The position numbers were made by a program, and so were the translations under genes. This document shows positions 34,001 through 43,280 of a DNA stretch of 46,765 bases, one piece after another. The notes under the pieces were generated by a model. It was not told the DNA's origin. It did no database searches and saw only the letters and a program-made list of their open reading frames with translations. Within the stretch, counting starts at the first letter, position 1. Each line of letters opens with the position of its first letter. This DNA comes from Pseudomonadota bacterium. GTDB lineage: Bacteria > Pseudomonadota > Gammaproteobacteria > Steroidobacterales > Woeseiaceae. The stretch spans positions 6,768 to 53,532 of the forward strand of contig JADFHE010000017.1 in assembly GCA_022567295.1 (NCBI GenBank). The letters are read 5' to 3'.

Positions 34001-35347
34001 ATGCGCAGCTTGTCCCGCTCTAACGCGCACTTCAAGAAAGCGAAAGCGAAACTGCCGCTCGGCGTTTCGTCGAACTTTCGCTATTGGGGCGATGACAAGA
34101 CTATTTATGTCGAGCGCGGCAAGGGCGGACGCGTCTGGGATATCGACGGCAATGAATACATTGATTACCGGCTTGCGTATGGTCCGGTGATTCTCGGTTA
34201 TGGCGATGACCGTGTAGACGAGGCAGCGCGCAAGGGAATGAACGTTGGTGGAGTGTTCGCCCTGTCAACGGAACTCGAATTCGACGTTGCCAGCCGGATC
34301 AGCAAAATGGTGCCCGCAGCAGAGCTGGTGCGGTTTTCAAACTCGGGAACCGAAGCGGTCATGGCGGCGCTGCGAGTTGCCCGGGCGTTTACCGGCAAGG
34401 ACGGACATGTTGTCATGGAGGGCGGCTACCACGGTATCTTCAGTGAGGTCATGTGGTACACCGAGGTTGAAGACTGGGTGCCGGGCCAAGGCGCACCCGA
34501 GGTCATGCCCTTTGGCGAAGGCGTTCCTGCAGTCTTGAAGCGTCTGTTCCATACGGTGTCCATGAATGATGCGAATGCGCTTGAGGACTTGTTGAAAGAG
34601 AAGCATAACGAAATAGGTGCGTTCCTGATTGAACCGATCATGGGCAACTGCTGCGGGATAAAAGCGGATACGCAGTACATGCAAGACGTACGTGAGATCT
34701 GCGATCGATATGACGTCCTGTTGATCATCGACGAAGTAAAAACCGGTTTTCGGGTTGCCAAGGGCGGCGTGCAGGAGTTGTACGGCATAAAGGCGGATTT
34801 ATGCACGTTTGCGAAGGCGATCGGAAATGGATATCCACTGTCCGTAGTCGCCGGGCGCGAAGATATAATGCGCCATATCGGGGACGGCGTGGTTCACGGC
34901 GGAACATTTACGGCCCATTCGGTGTCATTGGCAGCAGCGGCGAAAACTCTGGAAATTCTTGACGAAACTACAGCGCTGGCCGACATCGAAAGCTACGGCC
35001 TGAAACTACAGGCGGGACTGAGCGCCATTCTCGAGCGCCGCAGTATTGCGCATTGTTTTTCCGGGCACCCGGCGTTGATGGGATTGTTTTTTGCTGACAA
35101 GCCGCCGAGTAATTATCGAGAGTGGATTCACTCGGATTACGCCTTTTACGACGCGCTTGCGCCGGAGCTGCATGAGCTCGGAATTCTCGTCGAACCGGAC
35201 TCGCGGGAGCCATGGTTTCTGTGCGAGTCTCATAATGTGGAATGCCTGGATGAAACGCTGGACAAATTTGAGCGTGCAGTGGACATTACACTGCCAAAAC
35301 TCGAACAAAGCCAAGCGGTCGCCGCCGGAGGACCGATACACCAATGA
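34001..35347 (+). CDS. class III aminotransferase (glutamate-1-semialdehyde aminomutase-like)
   Basis: 448 residues; GGAG seven bases before the ATG. NSGTEAVMAALRVARAFTGKD is the cofactor phosphate site, EGGYHGIFSEV the aromatic/His stacking region, LLIIDEVKTGFRVAKGG holds the pyridine-nitrogen Asp, and FAKAIGNGYPLSVVAG contains the Schiff-base Lys. The overall layout is that of GSA-aminomutase-like or beta-amino-acid/omega aminotransferases rather than HemL itself, which would not sit in such a cluster. Expected role: removal or transfer of the amino group of the substrate skeleton to give an aldehyde or keto acid. First gene of the plus operon, immediately downstream of the palindromic operator; it overlaps the next gene by four bases (ATGA). 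Confidence 0.9.
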   Translation: MRSLSRSNAHFKKAKAKLPLGVSSNFRYWGDDKTIYVERGKGGRVWDIDGNEYIDYRLAYGPVILGYGDDRVDEAARKGMNVGGVFALSTELEFDVASRISKMVPAAELVRFSNSGTEAVMAALRVARAFTGKDGHVVMEGGYHGIFSEVMWYTEVEDWVPGQGAPEVMPFGEGVPAVLKRLFHTVSMNDANALEDLLKEKHNEIGAFLIEPIMGNCCGIKADTQYMQDVREICDRYDVLLIIDEVKTGFRVAKGGVQELYGIKADLCTFAKAIGNGYPLSVVAGREDIMRHIGDGVVHGGTFTAHSVSLAAAAKTLEILDETTALADIESYGLKLQAGLSAILERRSIAHCFSGHPALMGLFFADKPPSNYREWIHSDYAFYDALAPELHELGILVEPDSREPWFLCESHNVECLDETLDKFERAVDITLPKLEQSQAVAAGGPIHQ

Positions 35348-36960
35348 AAACTTATGACGCAATTGTCGTCGGTGCTGGACACAACGGCCTGACCACAGCA
35401 GCATATCTTGCCAAAGCAGGACTCGACGTTGTGTGCGTGGAGAAGAACGACTACATCGGTGGTGCCACCGTGAGTCGCAACCTCTACAAGGACTGGCTGT
35501 ATTCGAACTGCTCGTACGTGTGTAGTCTTCTGCGCCCCGAAATTTATCGTTCACTCGAGTTACACAAGCACGGCCTGCAGATTACGCCTTTCGGCGGTTC
35601 CGTGACGTTCATGGAGAACGGCGACTTCTACGGCTCCTACCACGATCCCGAAGTAGCGTATCGTGAAATGGCGCACTTCTCGCGTCACGACGCAGACGCC
35701 TATAAGTCGTACTCAGCGGACACGATGAGGCAGTGTCGATTTATTCGTGACTTTTTGTTGAGCACCCCACCGGACCCGACGTCCTTCAAGCCCAAAGACC
35801 TGAAAGAGCTTGCCCGCATTGGTGGCAAGTTCATGGGGATGGGCGAGGACCGCATGTACGAAACCATTCGCTTCTGGACGATGAGCGTCGCTGAATATCT
35901 TGACGAATACTTCGAGACAGATGTGATCAAGGCAGCATTCTCGGGCAGCGGCATCATTGGTACGGCACTCGGCATTCATTCACCTGGCACCGCATACGTA
36001 TTGCTGCATCACTACATGGGTGATGTTGACGGCAACGTAGGTTCCTGGGGTTTCGCCCGTGGTGGCACGGGTGCCGTAGCAGACGCCCTGGCAGGCGCCT
36101 TCCAGGCGGCAGGTGGCGAACTACGCACTGAGGCCGGCGTTGATAAAATCGTTGTCAAAAATGGCAAGGTAGCGGGCGTCGCTCTGGATAACGGTGATGA
36201 GATCATCGCGAACGTCGTCGTTTCGGCAATGGATTTCAAGCGTACCTTCCTGACCTGTATGGACAAGAGTGATCTGCCGGAGAAATTCTATCGCCGTGTT
36301 GAGAACTTCAAGATTCGCGGTTCGTCCGGCAAGGTAAACATTGCACTCGACGGCCTGCCGACTTTTCCGGCGTTGCCGGAAGGCAGTTCGTTGTATCACA
36401 GCGACATGCATTTCATCGATTCAATGGAACGTATGGAACGTGCCTATGACGATTGGAAAGATGGAACTTGGTCGAAGGATCCGTACATCGACATGACGAT
36501 CCCGACAATGAGCGATCCCACAATGGCGCCACCGGGCAAGCACTACATGAGCTGCTTCGTGCAGTACTGCCCGCACAAGATCGAAGGTCGAGACTGGACC
36601 AGCGAAGAGAAGGAAGCGTTTGGCAAATGTGTAATCGATCAGGTTGCGAATTACAGCCCCGACTTCAAGGATCTGATACTGCATGTCGAAATTCGCACGC
36701 CACAGGATATCGAGAGCGAAATCGGTATCACCGAAGGCAACATCTTCCACGGCGAACTAACGATGGATCAACTGCTGTTTAACCGGCCGATCCCGGGCTA
36801 CGCGCAATATCGCGGGCCAATCGGTGGTTTATACATGTGTGGATCCAGTAATCATCCGGGCGGCGGCATCATGGCGGCACCCGGGGCAAATGCGGCACGG
36901 GAGATCTTGAGTGATCTCAAACGTCCCAACACCGTACCGGAGAACTTTGGCGATGACTGA
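35344..36960 (+). CDS. FAD-dependent oxidoreductase, phytoene dehydrogenase-like (copy 1)
   Basis: 538 residues. AIVVGAGHNGLTTAAYLAKAGLDVVCVEKNDYIGGA is the N-terminal dinucleotide-binding fold with its second Gly-Gly motif; the C-terminal MCGSSNHPGGGIMAAPGANAAREIL is the matching FAD-binding end of the CrtI/PYROXD2-like amine-oxidase superfamily. The neighbourhood contains no carotenoid genes, so a role as desaturase or oxidase of an amine- or acid-containing intermediate is more likely. It starts within the aminotransferase stop (ATGA) and overlaps the second copy by eight bases. Copies 1 and 2 share the fold and both end motifs but are clearly divergent, so they may be two subunits or act at successive steps. 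Confidence 0.9.
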   Translation: MKTYDAIVVGAGHNGLTTAAYLAKAGLDVVCVEKNDYIGGATVSRNLYKDWLYSNCSYVCSLLRPEIYRSLELHKHGLQITPFGGSVTFMENGDFYGSYHDPEVAYREMAHFSRHDADAYKSYSADTMRQCRFIRDFLLSTPPDPTSFKPKDLKELARIGGKFMGMGEDRMYETIRFWTMSVAEYLDEYFETDVIKAAFSGSGIIGTALGIHSPGTAYVLLHHYMGDVDGNVGSWGFARGGTGAVADALAGAFQAAGGELRTEAGVDKIVVKNGKVAGVALDNGDEIIANVVVSAMDFKRTFLTCMDKSDLPEKFYRRVENFKIRGSSGKVNIALDGLPTFPALPEGSSLYHSDMHFIDSMERMERAYDDWKDGTWSKDPYIDMTIPTMSDPTMAPPGKHYMSCFVQYCPHKIEGRDWTSEEKEAFGKCVIDQVANYSPDFKDLILHVEIRTPQDIESEIGITEGNIFHGELTMDQLLFNRPIPGYAQYRGPIGGLYMCGSSNHPGGGIMAAPGANAAREILSDLKRPNTVPENFGDD

Positions 36961-38497
36961 TACATACGATGCAATTGTCGTGGGTGCCGGCCACAACGGC
37001 CTGGTGTGTTCTGCATTGCTGGCCAAGGCTGGCAAAAGAGTGCTGGTGCTGGAAGCCAACAGTCAGGTAGGGGGCGCGGCTATTACGCGCGAATTTACCG
37101 ATGGATACTCGGTGTCAGCTTGTGCGCATTTGCTGTACCAGTTGCAGTCAGAGGTTCGCAAGGATCTGAAGCTCTCTACGCGACTAGCCAGCGAAGACAT
37201 GACGACGATTGCCTTAAGTGAAGATGGCAATCATTTGCGTATCAGCGCGGATAGCGTCGAGGGTGTCTCAGACGAGGATGCTGAGCAATATCGTCGCTTC
37301 CGTAAACGTATGACGCGTTTTTCGGACTTGCTGCGAAAGTTTTTTAATAAACGCCCACCGCGTCTGGGGACGAAAAATATTCAGGATTTCATAACGCTCG
37401 GACAACTCGGTCTGGATATGCGCATGCTGGGCAAGGAAGAGATGCAGGAATTCCTGCGCCTCATCGGCATGAATATTCATGATGAAGTTACGGAGCGATT
37501 CGAAAGCCCGAAGCTCAGGGGAGCGATTAGTCTGGATGCCGTTTTGGGTACGCATCTGGGGCCGCGCTCTCCGAATACGATCATGACGTATCTCTATCGA
37601 CAGGCTGGTGATCACGGTCGCACAGGGGTTCCCGCTGGCGGAATGGGAAGTGTCAGCAACGAGCTGGCGCACGCAGCGCGCAACGCCGGTGTAACGATTC
37701 GGACAGACATGCCAGTCAAGCGCATTATTATCGAAAACGGACGTGCAACAGGTGTGGAAACTGTGTCGGGAGAACGCTTCGAAAGCCTGATGATTATCTC
37801 GAACGCGGATCCGAAAACGACAGTGATGAACCTGATCGGAGCGAAACATGTTGAGACCGGGTTCGCGCGACGCATCAGTCACCTCCGGGCCAAGGGCAAC
37901 GCTGCGAAACTGCACCTCGCACTGGACGGACTGCCTGCGATTGACGGTCTGTCCAAAAAGGACTATGCGGAACGCATCGTTATTGCGCCGGACGAGCACT
38001 ATGTAGAGCGTGCCTTCAACCCGGCCAAGTACGGCGAGAGTTCACCGAACCCGGTTCTCGAAATCACATTTCCAAGTTTTCGCGACGAAACGCTCGCGCC
38101 GGCTGGCAAGCACGTCATGTCGGCGATAGTGCAATACGCACCCTATGATTTGAAGGGTGGCTGGAATGAAGAAGCGAAAGCTAATTTCATGCAGGCGATC
38201 ATGTCTACGTTGGCCGGGTACATGCCGGATATTGAGCAGAGAATCACAGCTAGCGAATTGCTGACGCCAGCGGATATCGAAAGCGAGTTCCATATTTCGG
38301 GCGGTCATTGGCATCACGCCGAGTTAACCCTGGATCAGTTTCTGTTTGTGCGACCCGTGAATGGCGCGGCGCAATACAGTTTGCCGATTGATGGTGTCTA
38401 TTTATGCGGTGCGGGAACGCATCCGGGTGGGGGTGTCAGTGGCGCCGCAGGGCGCAATGCGGCACGAACCATCCTGCGCAGGGAGAAAGCAGCATGA
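36953..38497 (+). CDS. FAD-dependent oxidoreductase, phytoene dehydrogenase-like (copy 2)
   Basis: 514 residues from the ATG at 36953, overlapping the stop of copy 1 by eight bases; the longer reading from 36911 is within copy 1. AIVVGAGHNGLVCSALLAKAGKRVLVLEANSQVGGAAITREF and the terminal LCGAGTHPGGGVSGAAGRNAARTIL are the two FAD-binding ends of the same superfamily as copy 1. GRTGVPAGGMGSVSNELAHAARNAGVTIRTDMPVKRI corresponds to the central FAD domain. It overlaps the GcvT-like gene by four bases (ATGA). If it oxidises an N-methyl or amine group, the GcvT-like protein next to it could take up the one-carbon unit, as in dimethylglycine and sarcosine oxidation; this is inference. Confidence 0.9.
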   Translation: MTDTYDAIVVGAGHNGLVCSALLAKAGKRVLVLEANSQVGGAAITREFTDGYSVSACAHLLYQLQSEVRKDLKLSTRLASEDMTTIALSEDGNHLRISADSVEGVSDEDAEQYRRFRKRMTRFSDLLRKFFNKRPPRLGTKNIQDFITLGQLGLDMRMLGKEEMQEFLRLIGMNIHDEVTERFESPKLRGAISLDAVLGTHLGPRSPNTIMTYLYRQAGDHGRTGVPAGGMGSVSNELAHAARNAGVTIRTDMPVKRIIIENGRATGVETVSGERFESLMIISNADPKTTVMNLIGAKHVETGFARRISHLRAKGNAAKLHLALDGLPAIDGLSKKDYAERIVIAPDEHYVERAFNPAKYGESSPNPVLEITFPSFRDETLAPAGKHVMSAIVQYAPYDLKGGWNEEAKANFMQAIMSTLAGYMPDIEQRITASELLTPADIESEFHISGGHWHHAELTLDQFLFVRPVNGAAQYSLPIDGVYLCGAGTHPGGGVSGAAGRNAARTILRREKAA

Positions 38498-39693
38498 CAA
38501 TTCGAGAGCCCGTTCACCAAGGACGCTTGAAGACGCCGTTCTACCCGCGTATCGAGAAGCTCGACACTGTCAATCAGTGGCACGAGTGGAAAGGGTACTC
38601 GAGTCCTGACTTATTGTACTGCGAAGAAACGGAGTACTTCGCCATCCGGAATTCAACAGCAGTGTTTGATCTGAGTCCGATGACCAAATACCGGATCACC
38701 GGACCGGATGCCCTCGATTATCTGAATCGCCTGGTGACTCGGGACATGGCGAAGGTCAAGCCCGGCCGCGTTGCTTATGCTGTCTGGTGCGATGATCAGG
38801 GCCAGGTCATCGATGATGGTACGATTTTCCACCTGCGTGAAGGCGAGTATCGACTTTGTTGTCAGGAACGTCATTTCGCCTGGCTGCGAGCGGCCAGTAT
38901 CGGCTTCGATGTAACGATTACCCACGAAACCGAAGACGTTGCCGCCCTGGCTGTGCAAGGACCGACGTCTTTTAGTGTGCTTAGCAACATGGGTCTTGAA
39001 GGACTGGATCAACTGAAGCCATTCGGCCTCGCGCATTTCGATTTTCAGGGTGCAGAGCTGATGGTTTCGCGTACTGGTTATACGGCGGACCTGGGTTATG
39101 AGTTGTGGATCGAACCGAGCAAAGCGCTGGAGCTTTGGGATGCCTTGTTCGAAGCCGGCAAGTTGCACGGAATTCGGGCGATCGGCACGCACGCGCTCGA
39201 CTTGGCACGGATCGAGGCGGGCTATCTCGCACCGTACACGGAGTTCTTGCCAGTCGATGAAACCATTCGTACCGGACGTTCTCGATCACCCCTGGAGCTT
39301 GGACTCGACTGGCTGGTTGATTTCAAGAAACCTAATTTCAACGGGCGCCGTGCGCTGGCCGAGGAAAAGCGCAACGGCTCGACGTGGCGTCTTGTGAAAC
39401 TTGATATCGATGGCAACAAGGCCGCGCATAATTCATACATTTTTGCGAAAGAGAAAGGTAACAAGAAACAGATCGGCTTTGTTACGTCGGCCGTATGGTC
39501 GCCAATTTGCAAGCAGAACATCGCGCTGGGCACGGTACGTACGCCACACGGGAAACCTGGTGATACGGTATGGGTAGAGATTTACTACCAGCGCGAAATG
39601 CACTGGAATCGGGCAATGGCGAAAGCAACTGTGGTCGATAAACCGTTCTGGTTTCCGCCGCGGCGCGGAGCCATGCCGCCGGGGCCCTATTAG
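38494..39693 (+). CDS. GcvT-like folate-dependent methyltransferase (aminomethyltransferase/DmdA superfamily)
   Basis: 399 residues from the ATG at 38494 (ATGA overlap). Motifs: FDLSPMTKYRITGPDALDYLNRLVTRDM, GQVIDDGTIFHL with the Asp corresponding to the catalytic Asp of GcvT, AALAVQGPTSFSVL, SRTGYTADLGYELWIE, DLARIEAGYLAPYTEF, and ELGLDWLVDFKKPNFNGRRAL. It is longer than GcvT (about 365) with an unusual C-terminal tail (FPPRRGAMPPGPY). It is not near gcvH or gcvP, so it is not the glycine-cleavage T protein. The superfamily includes dimethylglycine/sarcosine demethylating enzymes, DMSP demethylase DmdA and aromatic O-demethylases, all of which pass one-carbon units to tetrahydrofolate. The donor is probably an intermediate of this locus. 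Confidence 0.88.
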   Translation: MTIREPVHQGRLKTPFYPRIEKLDTVNQWHEWKGYSSPDLLYCEETEYFAIRNSTAVFDLSPMTKYRITGPDALDYLNRLVTRDMAKVKPGRVAYAVWCDDQGQVIDDGTIFHLREGEYRLCCQERHFAWLRAASIGFDVTITHETEDVAALAVQGPTSFSVLSNMGLEGLDQLKPFGLAHFDFQGAELMVSRTGYTADLGYELWIEPSKALELWDALFEAGKLHGIRAIGTHALDLARIEAGYLAPYTEFLPVDETIRTGRSRSPLELGLDWLVDFKKPNFNGRRALAEEKRNGSTWRLVKLDIDGNKAAHNSYIFAKEKGNKKQIGFVTSAVWSPICKQNIALGTVRTPHGKPGDTVWVEIYYQREMHWNRAMAKATVVDKPFWFPPRRGAMPPGPY

Positions 39694-39705
39694 CGGGAAC
39701 CCCGC

Positions 39706-41814
39706 GTGAAGAAGCACCGATTGGATCCACTGCTGCGCCCGAAATCGGTTGCAGTAGTGGGCGCGTCGAAGCGTGCTGATACACTCGGTCAATGGGCACT
39801 GAAGAATCTCGAAATCGGCGGATACAAGGGCCGAATATATCCCGTCAACCCTCGCTACGAGGAGCTGCAAGGGCATCAGTGCTATGCGGCGCTGTCCGAG
39901 CTGCCTGAGGTTCCCGACCTCGTAATCTTCGCCGTTGGCGATCAACGACTGGAAGCGGCACTTGATGAGGCCATTGCCGCAGGCGTACCGGCCGCCGTGA
40001 TTCAATCGACGCTCGTCATGGACGATGACTCCGAGCCGTTGCTTAAAGATCGCGTGCGACAAAAAATCAAAGACGCCGGAATACTCGTCTGCGGCGCGAA
40101 TTGCATGGGCTACTACAACGTGCGCGACCATGTCTGGTCTTGTGGTTTTGACAGCGCGCTGCACGAAGCACCGGGCAATGTATCGTTGATAAGCCATTCC
40201 GGCTCCGGAATGTCCGGGATAATGGATTGCGAACAACGGCTGCGACTGAACCTCGCCGTTTCCGCTGGCAATGAGCTCGGCACGACGATGGACGAGTATC
40301 TCGATTTCGCGCTCGATCTGCCCGAGACACGCGTTATCGGGTTGTTTATAGAGACGGCTCGAAATCCGGATGGATTCCGGGCCGCGCTTAAGAAGGCCAC
40401 GCAACGTCGAATTCCTGTTGTTGCACTAAAGGTTGGACGGACTGAAGAGTCGGCCCGGCTCACAGTTTCTCATTCGGGGGCAATGGCGGGCGATGACGCA
40501 ACATACGAAGCGTTGTTTGATCGTTACGGTGTGCAACGCGCGCGTGACCAGGATGAATTTACGACTATGCTCATCATGTTCGCGGAGTTGCATCCGGTCG
40601 GTGCCGGCGAACTTGTTTCACTGCATGACTCAGGCGGCGAGCGGCAGCTGTTCGTTGATCTGGCAGACAGTGCGAATGTGCCATTGACGAAATTATCCGA
40701 CGACACCATTAGCAAACTACGAGATGTGCTGGATCCTGAACTGCCAGCCGTCAATCCACTGGACGCATGGAGCCGAGGTGGACCCGATGCAGCGGAGAAA
40801 ATGACGCGGGGATTGACGCTGATAATGCAGGATCCCGGTGCAGCCTTGGGCGTTGTTGTTCACGACCGGGCACCATTTGGCAAAATATATCCGAGTTACC
40901 TTACTTATATGCAGCGCGCACGCGCCGAATCGGGAAAGCCGGTAGCGTTAGTGTCGGCAACGCAAGGAACGGGTTATGACGACGCTGTTATTACCAGCAC
41001 CCACGCGGGATTCCCTGTCCTCGACGGTGTGAGCCGGTTCCTGGCAGGTGCCAACGCCCTGTTTGCCTACAGAGATTTCCTGTTACGTGATGCGGACGAA
41101 CTGCAGTCACCGGCTGAAGGCATCGTAACGCGCTGGCAAGGCAGGCTGCGAACTGGTGAGACGCTCGGCGAGTTGGATGCTCTGGCATTATTGGCGGATT
41201 TTGGTGTGCAGACATCGTCCCCGATCGCGGCTGCTGATGAAGATGCGGTTATCGCGGCGGCGAAAAAGTGCGGATACCCGGTAGTACTGAAGACGGCGCA
41301 GCCGGGTTTACTGCACAAGTCGGATCAGGCCGGTGTTGTCGTTGGTATCACGGACGAGGATCAGTTGCGCCAGATGTTTGGGCTGATGCAGAGCCGCCTC
41401 GGCGATGACATGCTTGTGGCACCCGTCGTCGACAGCGGCGTCGAGATGATTCTCGGCCTGAAGCGTGACCCGCAATTCGGGCCTGTCGTTTTGCTCGGCT
41501 TTGGCGGTATTTTGGCCGAGACTATTGCTGACGTGCAATTTGCGTTGCCGCCGTTTGGTGCAAGACACGCGCGTCGTTGCATCGATCGCATGAAACTACG
41601 GCCGTTGCTTGACGGTGTGCGTGGCACACACAGAGTAGACATCGAGAGTTTTTGTCAGCTGGCAGAACGATTTTCGATCATGGCGCACGCGCTGCGCGAC
41701 GTATTGGCCGAAGTCGATGTAAACCCGGTCATCGTCAACGAAAGCGGCTCGATTGCTGTCGACGCGCTCGTTGTCGGCCGTGATCGACGAGAGAAAATAC
41801 GTGCAGAAACTTGA
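39706..41814 (+). CDS. ADP-forming acyl-CoA synthetase (acetate-CoA ligase family), fused alpha-beta type
   Basis: 702 residues, GTG start 12 bases after the GcvT-like gene. The N-terminal CoA-binding Rossmann domain has LLRPKSVAVVGASKRADTLG and YPVNPRYEELQGHQCY. The ligase-CoA domains have SLISHSGSGMSG and RLTVSHSGAMAGDDATYEALFDRYGV. The ATP-grasp part (about 495-700) has GYPVVLKTAQPGLLHKSDQAGVVVGI, LVAPVVDSGVEMILGLKRDPQFGPVVLLGFGG and LAEVDVNPVIV. The general reaction is acid + CoA + ATP to acyl-CoA + ADP + phosphate. It would activate the carboxylic acid left after amine or methyl removal. I recall that the DMSP lyase DddX also belongs to this superfamily, so a lyase-type activity cannot be excluded. 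It overlaps the next gene by 14 bases. Confidence 0.9.
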   Translation: MKKHRLDPLLRPKSVAVVGASKRADTLGQWALKNLEIGGYKGRIYPVNPRYEELQGHQCYAALSELPEVPDLVIFAVGDQRLEAALDEAIAAGVPAAVIQSTLVMDDDSEPLLKDRVRQKIKDAGILVCGANCMGYYNVRDHVWSCGFDSALHEAPGNVSLISHSGSGMSGIMDCEQRLRLNLAVSAGNELGTTMDEYLDFALDLPETRVIGLFIETARNPDGFRAALKKATQRRIPVVALKVGRTEESARLTVSHSGAMAGDDATYEALFDRYGVQRARDQDEFTTMLIMFAELHPVGAGELVSLHDSGGERQLFVDLADSANVPLTKLSDDTISKLRDVLDPELPAVNPLDAWSRGGPDAAEKMTRGLTLIMQDPGAALGVVVHDRAPFGKIYPSYLTYMQRARAESGKPVALVSATQGTGYDDAVITSTHAGFPVLDGVSRFLAGANALFAYRDFLLRDADELQSPAEGIVTRWQGRLRTGETLGELDALALLADFGVQTSSPIAAADEDAVIAAAKKCGYPVVLKTAQPGLLHKSDQAGVVVGITDEDQLRQMFGLMQSRLGDDMLVAPVVDSGVEMILGLKRDPQFGPVVLLGFGGILAETIADVQFALPPFGARHARRCIDRMKLRPLLDGVRGTHRVDIESFCQLAERFSIMAHALRDVLAEVDVNPVIVNESGSIAVDALVVGRDRREKIRAET

Positions 41815-42646
41815 TATATATCAATCGCTATGGGGTATGGAGTTACGCAGCCCGCGCCACCCGGAGCGAACCAGGGACGAAGTATTTTCAATGATTGCAG
41901 GGGCTGGATTCGATGGTGCGTGTATGGATCCGTCGGTGGATGAAATTTCCCAGTGCCGTGCGTATGCGCACTTGTTTGGCGAGCATAGTCTCGGTTGCAT
42001 GGTGAACGCATTTCCGTACACGCCGGACGATATGGCGCCGTTACTCGATTTCGCTGTAGAGATGCAATCCTGCATGGTGAATGTCATCAGCGGCATTATG
42101 CCGATCAAACCCGAAGATGCCGTTAAGGATGTGCGTCGCTGGATCGCTGAGGCCAACGACCGCCACATGCCGTTGCTATTTGAAACACATCGTGATGGAC
42201 TGCTGAATGATCTCTACTTCACACTGCAACTGATGGAACTAATACCCGAGATGCGGCTGTGCGCGGACCTTTCGCATTTTGTTGTAGATCGCGAGTTGCG
42301 CTCGCCAATTCCGGAGCGCGATCAAAGATACATCAGCACGGTGCTCGATCGGTCTGACTGTTTTCAGGGACGCGTTGCGAATCGGGAACAGGTTCAGATT
42401 CAGATTAACTTCCCGCAACATCAGGTCTGGGTGGAGATTTTCAAAGGTTGGTGGAAGGAAGGTATGCGGCAGTGGCGCGGGCGAAACAACGACGATGCAA
42501 CGCTGGTGTTTCTCTGCGAACTCGGGCCGCCACCGTACGCGATAACAGACGGTGAGCGGAACGAATTGTCAGATCGATGGGAAGAGTCGCTACAAATCCG
42601 CGACTGGGTGCGTACAATCTGGGCAGAGCTCGAAAGCGAAAACTGA
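41801..42646 (+). CDS. TIM-barrel protein, sugar phosphate isomerase/epimerase-like
   Basis: 281 residues from the GTG at 41801, with GAGAG upstream; longer readings lie inside the CoA-synthetase gene. The pattern of the xylose-isomerase-like barrel is visible: MIAGAGFDGACMDPS, LGCMVNAFPYTPDD, MVNVISGIMPIKPEDAV, LLFETHRDGLLNDL (Glu and His at a candidate metal site), LCADLSHFVVDRE (Asp and His) and QIQINFPQH. These acidic and His residues suggest a divalent-metal isomerase, epimerase or lyase. The substrate is unknown; its position between CoA ligase and MOSC genes implies work on an intermediate of the locus rather than sugar metabolism. Confidence 0.78.
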   Translation: MQKLDIYQSLWGMELRSPRHPERTRDEVFSMIAGAGFDGACMDPSVDEISQCRAYAHLFGEHSLGCMVNAFPYTPDDMAPLLDFAVEMQSCMVNVISGIMPIKPEDAVKDVRRWIAEANDRHMPLLFETHRDGLLNDLYFTLQLMELIPEMRLCADLSHFVVDRELRSPIPERDQRYISTVLDRSDCFQGRVANREQVQIQINFPQHQVWVEIFKGWWKEGMRQWRGRNNDDATLVFLCELGPPPYAITDGERNELSDRWEESLQIRDWVRTIWAELESEN

Positions 42647-42647
42647 T

Positions 42648-43232
42648 ATGAAGACCACTAAAGCAATAGTTGTTTCCGTTCATACGGGAGCTAGCGATCA
42701 ACTCGCCAAAAAAGAGCAACCCTCGATAATGGTCGAGTTGGATGGCGTCGTTGATGATCGCCACCGCTCGTACACGCGTGGAACCTGGGCCGGCGACAAA
42801 CAGCCCAAAGGAACAGTGCGGCGCAATGAGCGGCAATGGTCTGCAGTTTCCGTTGAAGAACTGGCCGAAATTCAGGAGGCTATGGATCTGGCAGAACCCT
42901 TGACGGCGACGGCTCTTGGGGCAAACCTCTGCCTGGAGGGTATTGCCGAATTGTCCCGATTGCCGAACGGGACGATCTTTCGTTTTCCGTCCGGCGCCGA
43001 ACTGATGGTTGCGGAATACAATCCGCCGTGTCTCGGCATGAGTACAAAACTGGCCGAAACGCTTTCGACGCGGTCAGGCGAGGCTTTGGAAAACACGGCT
43101 TTTTCTAAAGCATCGAAATTATTACGTGGGATTGTCGGCGTGGTTGAGGTGGCCGGAGAGATCAGCCCGGGAGATGAAGTGGAGATTACCGTGTATGAGC
43201 ATCCGTCGTGGCTTGCTCGCTCGGCGTCCTGA
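42648..43232 (+). CDS. MOSC-domain protein
   Basis: 194 residues from the ATG at 42648, one base after the previous stop. WSAVSVEELAEIQEAM, GANLCLEGIAELSRLPNGTIFRFPSGAELMVAEYNPPCLGMSTKLAE and LLRGIVGVVEVAGEISPGDEVEI follow the MOSC layout, including the conserved Cys in NPPCLGM. MOSC domains occur in molybdenum-cofactor sulfurases, in mARC-type amidoxime/N-oxide reductases (with Mo cofactor) and as stand-alone sulfur carriers. The stand-alone form in an amine-catabolic operon could reduce an N-oxide or N-hydroxyl intermediate, or handle sulfur. Both are speculative. Confidence 0.82.
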   Translation: MKTTKAIVVSVHTGASDQLAKKEQPSIMVELDGVVDDRHRSYTRGTWAGDKQPKGTVRRNERQWSAVSVEELAEIQEAMDLAEPLTATALGANLCLEGIAELSRLPNGTIFRFPSGAELMVAEYNPPCLGMSTKLAETLSTRSGEALENTAFSKASKLLRGIVGVVEVAGEISPGDEVEITVYEHPSWLARSAS

Positions 43233-43280
43233 CCAGAACACCGCCCTTAACGACAACACTCATTGAGGGGGTTATATAGC

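Noticed and set aside
34001..35347. HemL (glutamate-1-semialdehyde aminomutase) of heme biosynthesis
   Set aside because: The fold matches, but operon position behind a substrate-type operator and overlap with oxidoreductase genes point to a catabolic aminotransferase.
37268..37999. 243-codon minus-strand ORF inside the second FAD oxidoreductase gene
   Set aside because: It is fully covered by a well-supported gene on the other strand and has no protein-family features.
38494..39693. Glycine cleavage system T protein
   Set aside because: gcvH and gcvP are absent, the C-terminal tail is atypical, and the surrounding operon is catabolic; a superfamily relative is more likely.
39433..40404. 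323-codon minus-strand ORF opposite the GcvT-like and CoA-synthetase genes
   Set aside because: It is antisense to two genes with clear motifs, crosses their boundary, and its translation is rich in Arg, His and Ser with no recognisable motif; an out-of-frame shadow.
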